DNA from: Dietzia timorensis
GTDB taxonomy: Bacteria > Actinomycetota > Actinomycetes > Mycobacteriales > Mycobacteriaceae
DNA: 48,804 nt
Reading direction: 5' to 3'
Assembly (NCBI RefSeq): GCF_020742175.1
Contig: NZ_DYXM01000006.1
Location: 1 to 48,804, forward strand
Under the pieces are notes generated by a model, which was given only the letters and a program-made list of their open reading frames with translations, did not search any database and was not told the DNA's origin. A program made the translations under genes and the position numbers. Below are positions 47,239 through 48,804 of this stretch, piece after piece. Positions within the stretch are counted from its first letter, which is position 1. Every line of letters starts with the position of its first letter.

Positions 47239-47668
47239 CTTCCTGCCCCGTCGGCCGGCTTCCGCCGGTCGGCGTGCGGCATTCGCCGCACCACGATAAT
47301 GTAGATACGCACTACCATTTCGTTCACAAATATCCGTGGGCCTCACCCCACGCTCCGCTGCCCCTTGATTGATTGGGTAGCCGGTGTGAGCGAAAAGCGC
47401 CTTCCACACTCTGCGTCTAGCGCAGCCGCATTCAGGTAGTCGGAGAGCACGCCCCTCACCGCGAGCTCCCCGAACGCGTAACAGCATGTAGTCCGTCGTC
47501 CGATACGCAAGTGAGCGCAGCAAGCACGAACTTTCGGATCGTCTCGACGAGACTGGCTGCTTCCACCCCGAGCGGCACTTTCCTCCGCATACTGATCGCG
47601 CCAAGCGCGAGGTCGAGCACGTGGCACAGCCACTCGACAAATGAAGAGCCTTTAAGGAAACGCCAGCT
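47239..47668. other. Gene-free gap where kasA/kasB would lie
   Basis: 430 bp without a supported gene. It begins with two abutting hairpins (47250-47273, 10-bp stem with two G-U pairs; 47274-47291, perfect 7-bp stem), then AT-richer DNA (CGATAATGTAGATA near 47296) that could hold a promoter for accD6. Reading all frames I find no ketosynthase fragment (no active-site cysteine or GFGGHN-type motif). Confidence 0.6.
47250..47291 (+). terminator. Tandem hairpins after acpM
   Basis: Stem 1: 47250-47259 with 47264-47273 (loop TTCC). Stem 2: GTGCGGC/GCCGCAC, 47274-47280 with 47285-47291 (loop ATTC). The stems abut with no spacer, and no T-run follows. They could terminate transcription or protect the fabD-acpM mRNA 3' end. 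Confidence 0.55.
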
Positions 47669-48804
47669 ATGACTGCATTCGCTACACCTGACATCTCCAC
47701 CATCGAAGACGTGGACCCGCGCAATCCGTACGTTCGTCTCGCCACGCTTCTGGACGACGGCACCGTGTCCCCCCTCCAGGCAGCCGATGCCCCCGATACC
47801 TACGATCGCGCCGGCGTCGTCGCGGCACGCGGAACGATCGAAGGATCTCCCGTGGTCGCCTTCTGTACCGATGCCACCATCATGGGCGGGGCGATGGGCC
47901 ACGTCGGCTGCGCCCATATCGTTTCCGCTATCGACACCGCACTGGAAGAAGGCGTGCCGTGCATCGGGTTGTGGCATTCCGGTGGCGCTCGACTCGCCGA
48001 GGGCGTCGAAGCACTTCACGGCGTCGGGCTCGTGTTCCACGCGATGGTTCGCGCGTCCGGCAAGATTCCGCAGATCTCCGTCGTATTGGGTGCAGCGGCC
48101 GGCGGCGCCGCGTACGGGCCCGCACTCACAGACGTCGTCATCATGGCTCCCGAGGGCAAGGTGTTCGTCACCGGCCCCGACGTCGTGCGTCAGGTCACCG
48201 GTGAGCAGGTCACCCAGGTTGAGCTCGGCGGGCCGACCGCCCACCACCGCAAGTCGGGCGTGTGCCACATCGCAAGCGATTCCGAAGGCGAGGCATACGA
48301 GAGGGCCCGCGAGCTGTCCACTCTCTTCAGCCAGCAGGGCGTATTCGACGCGGAGGCCCTCCGCAACGAGCACGAGGACATTGGCGCACTCTTCCCCGAG
48401 TCCCCGCGTCGGGCATACGATGTTCACCCCATCGTCGATCACGTCGTCGACGCCCGCGAAGACGGCTCCTCTAGTTTTGTCGAACTGCAGAGCAAATGGG
48501 CTCCGTCGATCGTCGTCGGATACGGGCGTCTAGCCGGTCGTACCGTCGGCATCATCGCGAACAATCCGCTTCGTCTCGGCGGGTGCCTCAATTCCGAATC
48601 CGCGGAGAAAGCCGCGCGCTTCGTGCGCATGGCTGATGCGTTCGGAATCCCGCTCGTCGTTCTTGTCGATGTACCGGGCTACCTCCCCGGCGTGGCACAG
48701 GAGTGGGACGGCGTCGTACGCCGCGGCGCCAAGCTGCTCCACGCATTCTCCGAAGCGAAGGTCGCCAGGGTCACCCTCGTCACGCGCAAGATTTACGGCG
48801 GCGC
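47669..48804 (+). CDS. accD6: Acyl-CoA carboxylase beta subunit AccD6, partial
   Basis: Carboxyltransferase subunit making malonyl-CoA (and possibly methylmalonyl-CoA). 378 residues are visible of an expected 470 or so, and the gene runs off the window end. Seen: FCTDATIMGGAMG, LWHSGGARLAEGV, AAGGAAYGPALTDVVIM, FVTGPDVVRQVTGE, HHRKSGVCH, NNPLRLGGCLNSESAEKAAR and VDVPGYLPG, matching mycobacterial AccD6 closely. ATG 47669 is preceded by AAGGAAA with 8-nt spacing, and by an in-frame stop at 47642. It supplies malonyl-CoA to FabD. Its biotin-carboxylase partner (AccA3) is not in the window. Confidence 0.96.
   Translation, partial: MTAFATPDISTIEDVDPRNPYVRLATLLDDGTVSPLQAADAPDTYDRAGVVAARGTIEGSPVVAFCTDATIMGGAMGHVGCAHIVSAIDTALEEGVPCIGLWHSGGARLAEGVEALHGVGLVFHAMVRASGKIPQISVVLGAAAGGAAYGPALTDVVIMAPEGKVFVTGPDVVRQVTGEQVTQVELGGPTAHHRKSGVCHIASDSEGEAYERARELSTLFSQQGVFDAEALRNEHEDIGALFPESPRRAYDVHPIVDHVVDAREDGSSSFVELQSKWAPSIVVGYGRLAGRTVGIIANNPLRLGGCLNSESAEKAARFVRMADAFGIPLVVLVDVPGYLPGVAQEWDGVVRRGAKLLHAFSEAKVARVTLVTRKIYGG

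Noticed and set aside
47343..47633. 96-aa minus-strand frame in the acpM-accD6 gap as a kas remnant or new gene
   Set aside because: Composition and residues show no ketosynthase motif, no ribosome site and no family likeness.
47456..48442. 328-aa minus-strand frame opposite accD6
   Set aside because: Antisense shadow of a highly conserved carboxylase. No family resemblance.

Overview
The window is high-GC actinobacterial chromosome. Its gene order matches the mycobacterial segment from lipA to accD6 (Rv2218 to Rv2247 in M. tuberculosis): lipA, DUF4191, RDD, glnA1 / glnE, glnA2 / panB / CYTH-CHAD / phosphatase, zinc-ribbon, NIF3, cobC / ptpA, SURF1, cobD / DUF3052, aceE, mabR-like, fabD, acpM, accD6. 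This places it in the Mycobacteriales (mycolic-acid group). kasA and kasB are missing between acpM and accD6, and AcpM lacks the long mycobacterial tail, so a non-mycobacterial genus with short mycolates is more likely than Mycobacterium. The exact genus cannot be read from the sequence.

Layout. 1-4.2 kb: lipoate synthase, two membrane proteins and glutamine synthetase I. 4.2-20.2 kb: an accessory block between glnA1 and glnE. It holds a Tat-exported PhoX phosphatase, a two-component flavin monooxygenase with its reductase, a divergent PadR regulator with an Fe-S old-yellow-enzyme reductase and a GH3 beta-glucosidase, DUF488, a divergent LysR/MFS pair, an AztD-like zinc lipoprotein behind a Zur/Fur-like palindrome, ThpR and several small envelope proteins. 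20.2-28.8 kb: glnE-glnA2 (translationally coupled), panB-pip, and a CYTH-CHAD protein. 28.8-33.6 kb: a coupled three-gene phospholipid operon (YnbA-like, PlsC-like and CdsA/YnbB-like), a small membrane protein and a stand-alone RNB ribonuclease. 33.6-40.7 kb: RNase P RNA, a histidine phosphatase, a zinc-ribbon coiled-coil protein, NIF3, cobalamin genes, a low-molecular-weight tyrosine phosphatase, SURF1 and tRNA-Val. 40.8-48.8 kb: DUF3052, pyruvate dehydrogenase E1, a PucR-type regulator, then fabD, acpM and accD6 (cut by the window end).

How the genes work together. Nitrogen assimilation (GlnA1, GlnA2 and the adenylyltransferase GlnE) is preceded by a GlnR-like box. Acyl metabolism runs from pyruvate (AceE, LipA) to malonyl-CoA (AccD6) and malonyl-ACP (FabD, AcpM), beside the regulator that controls this operon in mycobacteria. 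The coupled YnbA/PlsC/CdsA set looks like a dedicated phospholipid pathway.

Non-gene structure. Many starts sit 6-8 nt after a TANNNT -10 hexamer, which suggests leaderless mRNAs. The 10-mer TGACGKCGGA (K = G or T) recurs 12 times by eye across coding and intergenic DNA, far above a base-composition expectation. No CRISPR array, insertion sequence, phage gene or replication origin was seen.
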